From Pseudaminobacter sp047739745 (GTDB lineage: Bacteria; Pseudomonadota; Alphaproteobacteria; Rhizobiales; Rhizobiaceae): a DNA stretch of 64,000 nt. The notes below the pieces were generated by a model. It did not search any database. It saw only the letters and a list, made by a program, of their open reading frames with translations, and was not told the origin of the DNA. The stretch is from positions 124,001 to 188,000 of the forward strand of contig NZ_JBLLVA010000002.1 in NCBI RefSeq assembly GCF_047739745.1, given 5' to 3'. This document shows positions 27,101 to 34,047 of this stretch, one piece after another. The first letter of the stretch is position 1, and each line of letters opens with the position of its first letter. A program made the position numbers and the translations under genes.

Positions 27101-29676
27101 CCCGCATCGCGCTGCACACCCGCAACGGCACGATCTTCGACCAGATCGAGCGCGCCGAAACGGACGCATTGCAGGCCAGGGATTCACTGATCGCGATTGC
27201 CGGGGTTCCAGCGCTCGCGGCGGATGCGGATCGCGTTGCGACGCCGGCCCCGGTCGAGAGCGTCGCCGACGGCTCCGGGCTCGACCTATGGAACGGTTTC
27301 GGCGGCTTCGATCGCGACGGGCGCGACTATGTCGTGCGTCTGGGCGGCCGCCGCACGACGCCGCAGCCCTGGATCAATGTCGTCGCCAATCCATCCTTCG
27401 GCTTTCACACGTCGGCCGAGGGAGCATCGTTCACCTGGAGCCGCAACAGCCGCGACTTCCAGCTAACGCCTTGGTCCAACGATCCTGTAGGCAACCGGCC
27501 GGGCGAGGCGGTCTATATCCATGACCTCGCCACGGGCGAGGCGTTTTCGCCATTTGCGGCGGTTCTGCGTGATCCGGCGATTGTCTATGAAGCGCGGCAT
27601 GGGCAGGGCACGAGCACGTTCAGCACGACACGCGCAAACTTGTCGGCGGAGCTCACGCAGGTCGTCGATCCAGTCGATCCGGTCAAGATTTCACGGTTGC
27701 GCATCCGCAATTCAGGGACCGTTGCGGCGAAGCTGCGCGTCTATGCCTATGCCGAATGGGTGCTCGGCAACAATCGCGCCAGGTCGGCTCCAACGATCGT
27801 GCCGTGGCGTGACAAGGCAACGGGCGCATTGCTGGCAAGCAACAGCTACAGCCTGGACTTCGGCGACCGGGTGGCGTTTTTTGCCACCGATGGCGATGCG
27901 CAGTCCGTGACGGTCGATCGCCACGAATTCATCGGCCATGGAACCGTCGAACACCCGCGTGCCGTCACCGGCGGCCTGACGCTTTCCGGCAAGGTCGAGG
28001 CCGGTCTTGATCCGTGCGCGGCAATGGCCCGCGACATCGAGGTGCCTGCCGGCGGCGAAATCTCGATGCTGTGGCTTCTCGGTGATGCCGGATCGGCCGA
28101 GGAGGCGGGCATCTTTGTCGATCGCCACCGCAGCCGCGATTTCGACGAACGCTTGGCCGAAAACGAAGGCAACTGGCGCGGTTTCCTCGACACCCTCCAG
28201 GTAAGAACGCCCGACAAGGCACTGGATGCCATGATCAATCACTGGCTTCCCTATCAAAGCCTGGCATGCCGCATTCATGCACGCTCGGCCTTCTACCAGG
28301 CGAGCGGGGCCTTCGGCTTCCGCGACCAGTTGCAGGACACCCTGGCGCTCCTGATGCACGACCCCAAGCTGGCGCGCGACCAGTTGCTGAATGCGGCCCA
28401 GCGGCAATTCCCCGAAGGGGACGTCCAGCATTGGTGGCTGCCGCGCACGGGTGCCGGCGTGCGAACCATCATCTCCGACGATGTGGTCTGGCTGGCATAT
28501 GGCGCGGCACGCTATGTTCAGGTTACCGGAGACGTTTCGATATTGGAGGAGAAGCTTGCCTTCATCGAAGGTCAGGCGCTGCATGAAGGCGAGCATGACG
28601 CCTTCTTCATTCCGGAACAATCCAAGACCAAGGCACCGCTCTACGAGCATTGCGCGCGCGCTCTGGACTTGGCGATCGCCCGCACCAGCGAGCGGGGCCT
28701 GCCGCTGATCCTCGGCGGCGACTGGAACGACGGCATGAATCGCATTGGCGAGAGCGGCAAGGGTGAAAGTGTCTGGCTCGGCTGGTTCCTGTTGAAAACC
28801 CTCGGCGATTTCACGCCGCTGGCGCGGGCGCAAGGCGACACCAAGCGCGCGGCGAAATGGGACAAGCATGCCCGCACCCTGAAGCGGGCGCTTGAAAACG
28901 CCGCGTGGGACGGCGAATGGTACCTGCGCGGCAGGTTCGATGACGGCACACCGGTCGGCTCTCGTCGCTCGGACGAGTGCAAGATCGATTCCATCGCGCA
29001 GTCCTGGAGCGTTCTGTCGGGCGAGGGAGACCCCTCACGCTCGAAAACCGCCATGGATTCGGCGGTGAAAATGCTGGTCGACGACGAAGCACGGATCGTC
29101 AAACTGTTCACTCCGCCCTTCTCGGGCACGGAAAAAGACCCGGGCTACATAAAAAGTTACCCACCGGGCGTTCGTGAGAATGGTGGCCAATATACGCATG
29201 CGGCGACGTGGTTTGTCATCGCTTTGGCTGAAATGGGGCGAGCCGAAGAAGCCTATCGCTGCCTGAGCATGCTGAACCCGGTCAGTCATTCACTCGATGA
29301 AGCGGCCGCCGAGCATTATCGCGTCGAGCCCTATGTCGTCGCCGCCGATATCTATTCGGAGGGTGAAAAGGCCGGTCGCGGAGGATGGACCTGGTACACT
29401 GGTTCTGCCGGGTGGCTTTACCGTGCCGCCGTCGAGAGCATTCTAGGTATCCGCCGCGAGGGCGAGCGCCTTTTCGTCGATCCGGTTCTGCCCGGGAATT
29501 GGGATGGATACAGCGCGAGACTGAAGCTCGCCGACGCTGTCTACCATATCGAGGTCGTTCGCCGGAAAGGCACGAAAACGGCATTCATAGAGGTGGATGG
29601 CAAGCGCATTGAGGCACCCGGGCTCGATCTGGTCGGCAGCGGCGAAATCCTCGTGCGGGTAGCGATTCCGGGCTGA
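21118..29676 (+). CDS. ndvB: cyclic beta-1,2-glucan synthase
   Basis: A very large inner-membrane enzyme (2852 residues; Brucella Cgs and rhizobial NdvB/ChvB are about 2830-2870) that makes periplasmic cyclic beta-1,2-glucans from UDP-glucose, including initiation, elongation, length control and cyclisation. After a ~410-residue N-terminal part come hydrophobic segments (about 415-480). A GT84 glycosyltransferase follows, with LDADTRM at 631 and the QHRW motif at 778-781, then more membrane segments (about 815-985). A glycoamylase-like segment (WSGSMFEYLMPPLV; YMAHHQGMSIV) and a GH94 phosphorylase-type domain complete it, with its acid in GGDWNDGMN (2535-2538). The start at 21118 (MNIQTDPRKIEE) is chosen by family N-terminus. 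ndvA lies downstream on the same strand. Confidence 0.97.
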   Translation: MNIQTDPRKIEEAVANFPAVAEQPIRSSYLPEDRLRALGESLARNELTQFSGLAPFDFQARNRENAEKILEVYRATNAAQARGDAITPAAQWLLDNNYLVEETIYQIKRDLPRRFYHELPVIKLPDGTSVPRALALAWIYVAHCDSAVSAEMFKVLVDGYQSIEPMRIGELWALPSLLRFVLVENLRRLAVRVNRAHQMRQIANDVADRVVASAEGDDRRAILASYTTHARDTTFATQLLYRLRDGSHNSGKALVWLEDQLEKSGSDAEEIIIREHQTLSSGNVTTGNIIRGLRLINDVDWTLWFESVSPIDALLRKRANFTELDFHSRDQYRNTIEELARRSELTEFEVAERAVKMTENPDLAWADAGAVGDKSKCNDIGFFLVGSRRRELEQAIGYRPTVADGFMRAFRGTGWLGIAVPVLALTVLLLTLTGFALAGIGLSKPAITLMLILFAVPASEGAMAFFNTIVLQFLKPTRLIGYEFKAGIPAEAKTLVVVPALIDSRDDVDENIRQLEVHHLANMHGAIHYALLSDWPDSDAEQTPGDMEILEYARAEMAELNARYPSQGAPLFYLLHRRRLYNPAQKTWMGWERKRGKLHELDLLLRGDGDTTFLPTDAPLPEGVVHVMTLDADTRMTRGAVARLVGKLCHPLNRPEFDAERRRVTAGYAILQPRVTASLTSGDDASFFQRVFSANRGLDPYVFAVSDLYQDVFGDGSFTGKGLYHIDAMETALTGRISENSILSHDLLEGALARAALVTDVEVVEDYPTRYAVDASRQHRWARGDWQLLGFIFDPKSGVPALSRWKMVDNLRRSLTPIFWVMAAIAGWTLLPFTQAAQWQALLILSLFMAPTFDIVNAILPKSSEATARGHFSALCRDVAFGTAMVVLRIVLIAHSAWMMGDAIVRTIYRLFVSRQNLLEWRTASQAHKSGGNDLLSYYRMMRGAVVIAIAGLAIPVAADSTGSFVAFFFAIFWAGSPAFAWLISRSAETEDRLRVSERDIDRLRVVARRTWAYFETYVTADNNMLPPDNFQETPTPVVARRTSPTNIGVYLLSIVSARDFGWISLAEATDRIEQTLSTVERLPRYRGHLYNWYDTATLLPLHPLYVSSVDSGNLAGHLVAVAAACREWEEAPSVHLQGDFDGLLDSVAILEESLNALPDDRRQLRPLRQRLRDRIEGMRRAVNTIKAQPEMASIRTINLAVLSGEIRKLAGAIHNEVGTQRSEILTDWAVKLEAACEAHVHDAHSDESAIEALRVRLEGLRERARRFAFEMDFSFLMRRERKLLSIGYRVEEHQLDEACYDLLASEARLTSLFAIAKGDIPTEHWFRLGRPIVEIGFRGALMSWSGSMFEYLMPPLVMKEPRGGLLNQTSKLVVRRQIQYGRSKGVPWGISEAAYNGRDREMTYQYTNFGVPGLGLKRGLGQNTVIAPYATVLAAQFMPREAVDNLNRLRAIGGLGRYGYYDAVDFTPQRVPEGSDHAVVYNYMAHHQGMSIVSVANAIFEGRMRDRFHSDPVIEAAELLLQERAPRDIPVATVRTEADERGKTELVEQSPDTRLVVDPAHALRSTNLMSNGRYSVMVTATGSGYSRWNDLAVTRWQSDPTEDRQGTYLFLRDTSTGDWWSATTEPKQAPGEHAQTLFCDDKATFIKTVGTLRSEVECIVASEGNGEGRRITIANDGVADRYIEVTSFAELVLAPEAADSAHPAFSKMFVETEIAANGSAIFATRRKRAANEPDIAVAHFVTDASGLTRETEVETDRRTFIGRGRSIADAAAFDADAKLSGSAGFVLDPVMALRRRVRVPANKKVSLTFWTIVGADREEVEATMTRLDHTESFSRQAMLAWTRSQVQTRHFGLSLADAANVQRLARYLLYPDPFLRMPAETVASGLGRQSALWPMAISGDFPIFCVRISDVADLEIVAQALRFQEYTRARGLLADLVIVNEQASSYVQDLQQAIEALCENSRLRGKEIGPRQHIFAVRRDLMDEASYKTLLSSARIALHTRNGTIFDQIERAETDALQARDSLIAIAGVPALAADADRVATPAPVESVADGSGLDLWNGFGGFDRDGRDYVVRLGGRRTTPQPWINVVANPSFGFHTSAEGASFTWSRNSRDFQLTPWSNDPVGNRPGEAVYIHDLATGEAFSPFAAVLRDPAIVYEARHGQGTSTFSTTRANLSAELTQVVDPVDPVKISRLRIRNSGTVAAKLRVYAYAEWVLGNNRARSAPTIVPWRDKATGALLASNSYSLDFGDRVAFFATDGDAQSVTVDRHEFIGHGTVEHPRAVTGGLTLSGKVEAGLDPCAAMARDIEVPAGGEISMLWLLGDAGSAEEAGIFVDRHRSRDFDERLAENEGNWRGFLDTLQVRTPDKALDAMINHWLPYQSLACRIHARSAFYQASGAFGFRDQLQDTLALLMHDPKLARDQLLNAAQRQFPEGDVQHWWLPRTGAGVRTIISDDVVWLAYGAARYVQVTGDVSILEEKLAFIEGQALHEGEHDAFFIPEQSKTKAPLYEHCARALDLAIARTSERGLPLILGGDWNDGMNRIGESGKGESVWLGWFLLKTLGDFTPLARAQGDTKRAAKWDKHARTLKRALENAAWDGEWYLRGRFDDGTPVGSRRSDECKIDSIAQSWSVLSGEGDPSRSKTAMDSAVKMLVDDEARIVKLFTPPFSGTEKDPGYIKSYPPGVRENGGQYTHAATWFVIALAEMGRAEEAYRCLSMLNPVSHSLDEAAAEHYRVEPYVVAADIYSEGEKAGRGGWTWYTGSAGWLYRAAVESILGIRREGERLFVDPVLPGNWDGYSARLKLADAVYHIEVVRRKGTKTAFIEVDGKRIEAPGLDLVGSGEILVRVAIPG

Positions 29677-30123
29677 GACGGTCCGGACCTGGTTCTGCCG
29701 GTTCCGGTCGAATCTCCAGGTAAATCAGAGCGTTAGAATCAGCGCTCTACGCCTGGGCCCGGCCGCTGGCGAAACGTGCGCCGAGCGTTCGCGAAGACGC
29801 ACAAAACAAGCGGAAGGATTGCGTTCGCGCCCCCTCGACAGTCGGGCTATTTCCACCAGAACGGGAAAAATCGCGGCGGATGAAAATATTTTCAGAATCC
29901 GCGAGCGCCGTAACTGACCGCCATGATTTCGCCGCAAGGGTGACATTTTTCCTTAAATCTCAATTTGTTACGTAATCACGACAGATTTCGTCCGGTTGTC
30001 GTATGTTGTTCGAAAAAGCGGAACTGAGCCTGTATGTGAGCATTGTCTTGCGGTGGCGTAGGCGATGCTTTCAACCGGTAACGGCACGCCACATAATTTT
30101 AAGATCTCACGAGGTGAGTTCCC
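29677..30123. other. 447-bp intergenic region between ndvB and ndvA
   Basis: I see no credible gene here. A weak hairpin (AGAGCG at 29727 with CGCTCT at 29743) may end the ndvB message. The right-hand half is more A/T-rich (for example CATTTTTCCTTAAATCTCAATTTG from about 29943) and contains the palindrome TTACGTAA near 29968, as expected of a promoter for ndvA. ACGAGGTGAG just before the GTG of ndvA serves as ribosome site. The spacing suggests that ndvA has its own promoter. Confidence 0.5.
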
Positions 30124-31899
30124 GTGTCCTTGCTGGAAGTCTATTTTAGAGCGCTCCGGTATCTTGCTGCCGAAAAACAGCGCGTGATCTTCATCTGCGC
30201 CGCCAACATCGTCCTCGCTATTGTAACGATCGCCGAACCTATCCTGTTCGGGCGGGTGATCGATGCGATTTCGGACGAAGGCGAAGTTTTGCCGACACTT
30301 GCCCTGTGGGCGAGCCTCGGCGTGTTCAACATCGTCGCCTATGTGCTGGTGGCGCGCGGTGCCGACAGGCTGGCGCACTCGCTGCGCATCGGCGTGCTGT
30401 GCCGGTCGTTCGAACAGACCATTACCATGCCTTTGTCGTGGCACCATGAGCGCGGCACGTCGAATGCGCTTCACACGATGCTGCGCGCTGTCGAGACGCT
30501 GTTCAGCCTCTGGCTTGAATTCATGCGCCAACACCTCACCACCGCCGTTGCCTTGGTGCTGCTGGTGCCGACCGCGATTTCCCTCGATGTTCGCATGGCC
30601 GCGGTGCTGCTTGCGCTTGGTGCGCTCTACGTGCTGATCGGCCGTGTGGTCATGCAGAAGACCAAGGACGGTCAGGCCAAGGTCGAGGGGCATCACCATG
30701 ACGTGCTCGCCCACGTGACCGACTCGGTGACCAATGTCGCCATCCTGCAAAGCTATAACCGCATCGGCCAGGAAACGCAGAAGCTGAAGGAGCATGCCCG
30801 CGATCTGCTCAAGGCGCAGTATCCCGTGCTCGACTGGTGGGCGCTTGCCAGCGCATTGCATCGGCTTGCCTCCACCATCTCGATGATGGTCGTGCTCATG
30901 ATCGGGGCGTGGCTGGTTTCGCGCGGCGAGCTGCGCATCGGCGACATCGTGGCCTTCACCGGCTTTGCCGCTCTGCTGATCGGCCGTCTCGATCAGATAT
31001 CGAATTTCGTCAATCAGATTTTCGAGGCGCGTGCCAAGCTCGAAACCTTCTATGAGCTGGAGGATTCAGTGGCCATTCGCACGGAACCGGAGGGCCTGCG
31101 CGAGCTTGAGAACGTGACCGGTCATGTCCGCTTCGAGAACGTCAATTTCGAATTCCCCAATTCGGGGCAGGGCGTGCGGGACATTTCCTTCGAGGTTCAT
31201 GCCGGCCAGACTATCGCTATCGTCGGCCCGACGGGCGCCGGCAAGACGACGCTGATCAACCTGCTCCAGCGCGTCCATACGCCGGACCAAGGTCGCATCC
31301 TGATCGACGGCATGGACACACGCGGCGTCACGAAGAAGTCGTTGCGCCAGTCCATTGCTACGGTGTTCCAAGACGCGGGTCTGTTCAATCGCTCGATCGA
31401 GGAGAATATCCGCGTCGGTCGTGAGGATGCCAGCTATGGCGACGTGCATGCGGCAGCCGAAGCCGCCGCTGCGCAGGAGTTCATCCTGATGAAAAGCTCC
31501 GGCTACGACACCAAGGTCGGCGAGCGCGGCGGGCAGCTTTCCGGCGGGGAGCGCCAGCGCATCGCCATCGCGCGCGCCGTCCTCAAGAACGCGCCGATCC
31601 TGATTCTCGACGAAGCGACGAGCGCGCTGGACGTCGAGACCGAATCGCGCGTCAAGGATGCCATCGACTGTGTCCGCCAGGGGCGCACGACATTCATCAT
31701 CGCTCACCGCCTCACCACTGTCCGTGACGCCGATCTGATCGTCTTCATGGACAATGGCCGCATCGTCGAGATGGGCGGTTTCAACGAGCTGTCGCAGACG
31801 AATGGCCGTTTCGCCGCGCTTCTGCGAGCTGGTGGCCTGCTCACCGACGAGGATGTGCGTCAACTCAGCCACGTGTCGCTGCACGAAGAGGCGGCCTGA
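30124..31899 (+). CDS. ndvA: cyclic beta-1,2-glucan ABC exporter
   Basis: NdvA/ChvA exports cyclic beta-1,2-glucan from the cytoplasm to the periplasm. The 591-residue half-transporter has an N-terminal six-helix membrane domain (about 20-300) and a C-terminal nucleotide-binding domain: Walker A GPTGAGKTT (near 370), LSGGERQR (near 473), Walker B ILILDEATSALD (near 495), and the H-loop in IIAHRLTTV. The opening MSLLEVYFRALRYLA and PLSWHHERGTSNALHTMLRA are characteristic of the NdvA group rather than MsbA. The GTG start is backed by ACGAGGTGAG. Adjacent to ndvB, it completes the osmoregulated glucan system needed for nodulation or virulence in relatives. Confidence 0.97.
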   Translation: MSLLEVYFRALRYLAAEKQRVIFICAANIVLAIVTIAEPILFGRVIDAISDEGEVLPTLALWASLGVFNIVAYVLVARGADRLAHSLRIGVLCRSFEQTITMPLSWHHERGTSNALHTMLRAVETLFSLWLEFMRQHLTTAVALVLLVPTAISLDVRMAAVLLALGALYVLIGRVVMQKTKDGQAKVEGHHHDVLAHVTDSVTNVAILQSYNRIGQETQKLKEHARDLLKAQYPVLDWWALASALHRLASTISMMVVLMIGAWLVSRGELRIGDIVAFTGFAALLIGRLDQISNFVNQIFEARAKLETFYELEDSVAIRTEPEGLRELENVTGHVRFENVNFEFPNSGQGVRDISFEVHAGQTIAIVGPTGAGKTTLINLLQRVHTPDQGRILIDGMDTRGVTKKSLRQSIATVFQDAGLFNRSIEENIRVGREDASYGDVHAAAEAAAAQEFILMKSSGYDTKVGERGGQLSGGERQRIAIARAVLKNAPILILDEATSALDVETESRVKDAIDCVRQGRTTFIIAHRLTTVRDADLIVFMDNGRIVEMGGFNELSQTNGRFAALLRAGGLLTDEDVRQLSHVSLHEEAA

Positions 31900-31969
31900 G
31901 GCTTCGCGGGGCTCACCTGCGGCGAGCTCCCGCATTGCCGATTTCGCGTTGGCTGTCTAGTGTGGCCGC

Positions 31970-32734
31970 ATGACTGAGACAGCCTCACGGCCGCGCCGCC
32001 TCTTGGACCTCGCCAATCCCACGCGCTTCATCGCGCTGGCCGATGCCGTGGTTCCGTGGCTGGCGGCAGCAGCAGCAATCTGCCTGGCCTTTGGCCTCTA
32101 TCTGGGCTTCGCGGCGCCGGAGGACTATCAGCAGGGCATTACCGTCCGCATCATGTATATCCATGTGCCTTTCGCCTGGATCGCCATGATGTGCTATTCG
32201 CTGATGGCGATTTCGGCCCTCGGCACTCTGGTGTGGCGTCATCCGCTGGCAGACGTGTCCTTGAAAGCGGCGGCGCCGATCGGTGCGGTCTTCACCGCGC
32301 TGGCGCTGGTCACCGGTTCGATATGGGGCAAACCGATGTGGGGCACCTGGTGGGTGTGGGACGCTCGGCTGACCTCGGTGTTCGTGCTGTTCCTGATGTA
32401 TCTCGGCATCATCGCGCTCACTCGGGCGCTGGACGATCCGGCTCGCTCGGCGCGCGCGGCCGCGATCATCACGCTGGTCGGCTTCATCAACATCCCGATC
32501 ATCAAATTTTCGGTCGAGTGGTGGAACACGTTGCACCAGCCGGCCTCGGTGTTCAGGCTGGATGGCCCGACGATCCATCCAAGCTTGCTATGGCCGCTTC
32601 TAATCGTGGCGGTGGGCTTCACGGTGCTGTTTTTCGTGCTGCACCTGATGGCCATGCGAACCGAGATCATGCGCCGCCGTGTGATGGTGATGCGCTATAT
32701 TGCAGCACGGCGTGCGGACAGGAAAAGTTCCTGA
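31970..32734 (+). CDS. ccmC: haem exporter protein CcmC
   Basis: CcmC is a six-helix inner-membrane protein that loads haem onto CcmE during cytochrome c maturation. The 254-residue protein has the tryptophan-rich haem-handling motif WGTWWVWDARLTS near residue 125, and the flanking periplasmic histidines in MYIHVPFAWIAMM and SVEWWNTLHQP. Usually ccmC sits in a ccmABCDG cluster. Here it stands alone, ~70 bp after ndvA and convergent with the Lrp-domain gene, without a ccmD-like ORF after it. The start codon ATG at 31970 has only a weak ribosome site. Function is firm; the isolation is noted as unusual. Confidence 0.95.
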   Translation: MTETASRPRRLLDLANPTRFIALADAVVPWLAAAAAICLAFGLYLGFAAPEDYQQGITVRIMYIHVPFAWIAMMCYSLMAISALGTLVWRHPLADVSLKAAAPIGAVFTALALVTGSIWGKPMWGTWWVWDARLTSVFVLFLMYLGIIALTRALDDPARSARAAAIITLVGFINIPIIKFSVEWWNTLHQPASVFRLDGPTIHPSLLWPLLIVAVGFTVLFFVLHLMAMRTEIMRRRVMVMRYIAARRADRKSS

Positions 32735-32780
32735 AATCACAGCGCTGAACGGCGCCCCCCGAAGCAGGGTCGAAGCTGCT

Positions 32781-33017
32781 TCAAAAAGCCTTGAAGGTCA
32801 GTGTGGTCAGCGAGCGCACAATGCCTTCGACATTGGCGATGTTCTCGTTGATGAACTTGCCGATATCGACGTCATCCTCGACATAGATCTTCATCAGCAA
32901 ATCATAGTCGCCGCTGGTTGAATAAAGTTCAGATGCGACTTCGCGCTCATACAATTGATCGGCCACGGCATAGGTCTGGCCGGGTTTGCATTGTAGCTGG
33001 ACGAATACGGTTTGCAC
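32781..33017 (-). CDS. stand-alone Lrp/AsnC ligand-binding (RAM) domain protein
   Basis: A 78-residue protein consisting only of the alpha-beta RAM (SMF) domain: MQTVFVQLQCKPGQTYAVAD, SELYSTSGDYDLLMKIYV and the glycine-rich turn. The DNA-binding helix-turn-helix of full-length Lrp proteins is absent. Stand-alone RAM proteins oligomerise and may bind amino acids or modulate full-length Lrp proteins. It is convergent with ccmC and about 40 bp upstream of the hydrolase 3' end on the same strand. Its target is unknown. Confidence 0.88.
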   Translation of the reverse strand: MQTVFVQLQCKPGQTYAVADQLYEREVASELYSTSGDYDLLMKIYVEDDVDIGKFINENIANVEGIVRSLTTLTFKAF

Positions 33018-33055
33018 GGGACCTCCGGTGGCTCTCGGATGATTTAGACTTGTTC

Positions 33056-33880
33056 CTATACGCCGAGCAATGTTCGCACCAGCCCGTGAGACGAGTCGGT
33101 CAGCCCATCGATGATATTGTAGTGATGGCGGCCAGGCTCCTCAACGCTCGACACGCGGACATCGAAACTGCTCCAGAGATTTTCCAGTAGCGCGTTCTGC
33201 CGCAGAAATTCCGGTCGCTCCTCCGCTCCGACCCAACAGGTAATATCCGTACCCGCGACAGGATCGAGAAGGGCAACGCTCTCGGCCCGCGCCTCAGCAG
33301 CATCAAGCCGCAGCATGGCGTTCATTTTGGTATTGATCAGGGGCCGCAGATCGTGAAGTCCCGAGATCGAGACGGTTTTGCGGATGCGCCCGGCGACTTC
33401 CGCGGCCAAGGGCGTCGTTGTCGTGCTCATCCGGCTGACGAGATGCCCGCCCGCGGAATGACCGGTAAGAAAGATCGGGCCGGCGATTTCGCGGGCAGCC
33501 GCGGCGATCGCCACAGCGATCTGCCTGGTTATATTGGAGATGGAGGCGTCGGGGCAGAGCACATAGGAAGGAACCGCGACAGCATAGCCATGCGCCAGCG
33601 ATCCGGCCGCCAGATGCGACCACATGGACTTATCGCACGCGATAAAATAGCCGCCATGAACGAAGACCACGAGGCCCTTGGCTGTTCCTTCCGGCAAAAA
33701 CAGATCGTAGCGGTTTCGCTCATGGTCGCCATAGGCGATATCCTGTCTCATCCTCGTGGTATGGAGAAGTTTTTCCCGAAACGCCGCGGCCTGCGCCGTC
33801 CAGCGGCCGACATAAGACTGGCCGTCGGGAATATGGGCAGCATTTGAATAGGCATCGTCCCAGTCTGTAATTTTCATCAT
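33056..33880 (-). CDS. alpha/beta hydrolase, kynurenine formamidase-like
   Basis: A 274-residue alpha/beta hydrolase close to the arylformamidase/KynB-like (HGGYW-type) group. The oxyanion motif HGGYF, nucleophile elbow GHSAGGHL, acid region WVGAEERPEFLRQ and C-terminal histidine in GRHHYNIIDGL are in the right order and spacing. Such enzymes hydrolyse N-formylkynurenine to kynurenine in tryptophan catabolism. It is divergent from the 2-aminobenzoyl-CoA operon, whose substrate anthranilate is the product of kynureninase, which supports this role. The start could be either Met of the ATGATG pair (33880/33877). A general carboxylesterase is the alternative. Confidence 0.78.
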   Translation of the reverse strand: MMKITDWDDAYSNAAHIPDGQSYVGRWTAQAAAFREKLLHTTRMRQDIAYGDHERNRYDLFLPEGTAKGLVVFVHGGYFIACDKSMWSHLAAGSLAHGYAVAVPSYVLCPDASISNITRQIAVAIAAAAREIAGPIFLTGHSAGGHLVSRMSTTTTPLAAEVAGRIRKTVSISGLHDLRPLINTKMNAMLRLDAAEARAESVALLDPVAGTDITCWVGAEERPEFLRQNALLENLWSSFDVRVSSVEEPGRHHYNIIDGLTDSSHGLVRTLLGV

Positions 33881-33968
33881 GTCGCCGCTCGCTCCGAGGC
33901 GCGATGCACCGCGCGCGCTTTCGATCAATGATCACGCCGCGAGCACCCAATGCAAGGTGCTTTCGGAT

Positions 33969-34000
33969 AATTTCAAGCTTGAAACTTCATGCTTGAAATT
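33969..34000. promoter_or_regulatory. operator of the 2-aminobenzoyl-CoA operon (candidate)
   Basis: The perfect 14-bp palindrome TTTCAAGCTTGAAA (33971-33984) is followed by a second half-site, GCTTGAAATT. Together AATTTCAAGC and GCTTGAAATT form a perfect 10-bp inverted repeat with a 12-bp spacer (33969-34000). It lies 47 bp before the monooxygenase start and 88 bp from the divergent hydrolase. A MarR-family gene in the downstream operon is the natural binder; a related site occurs upstream of gcdH at 5661. Confidence 0.65.
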
Positions 34001-34047
34001 ACTCCGGCGCAGTGCCATCCTTTTGCGATGAAGCGGAGTTGGTGCTG

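Noticed and set aside
29727..29748. AGAGCG/CGCTCT hairpin after ndvB as a terminator
   Set aside because: Only a 6-bp stem with a 10-nt loop and no U-tract; too weak to call as its own feature.
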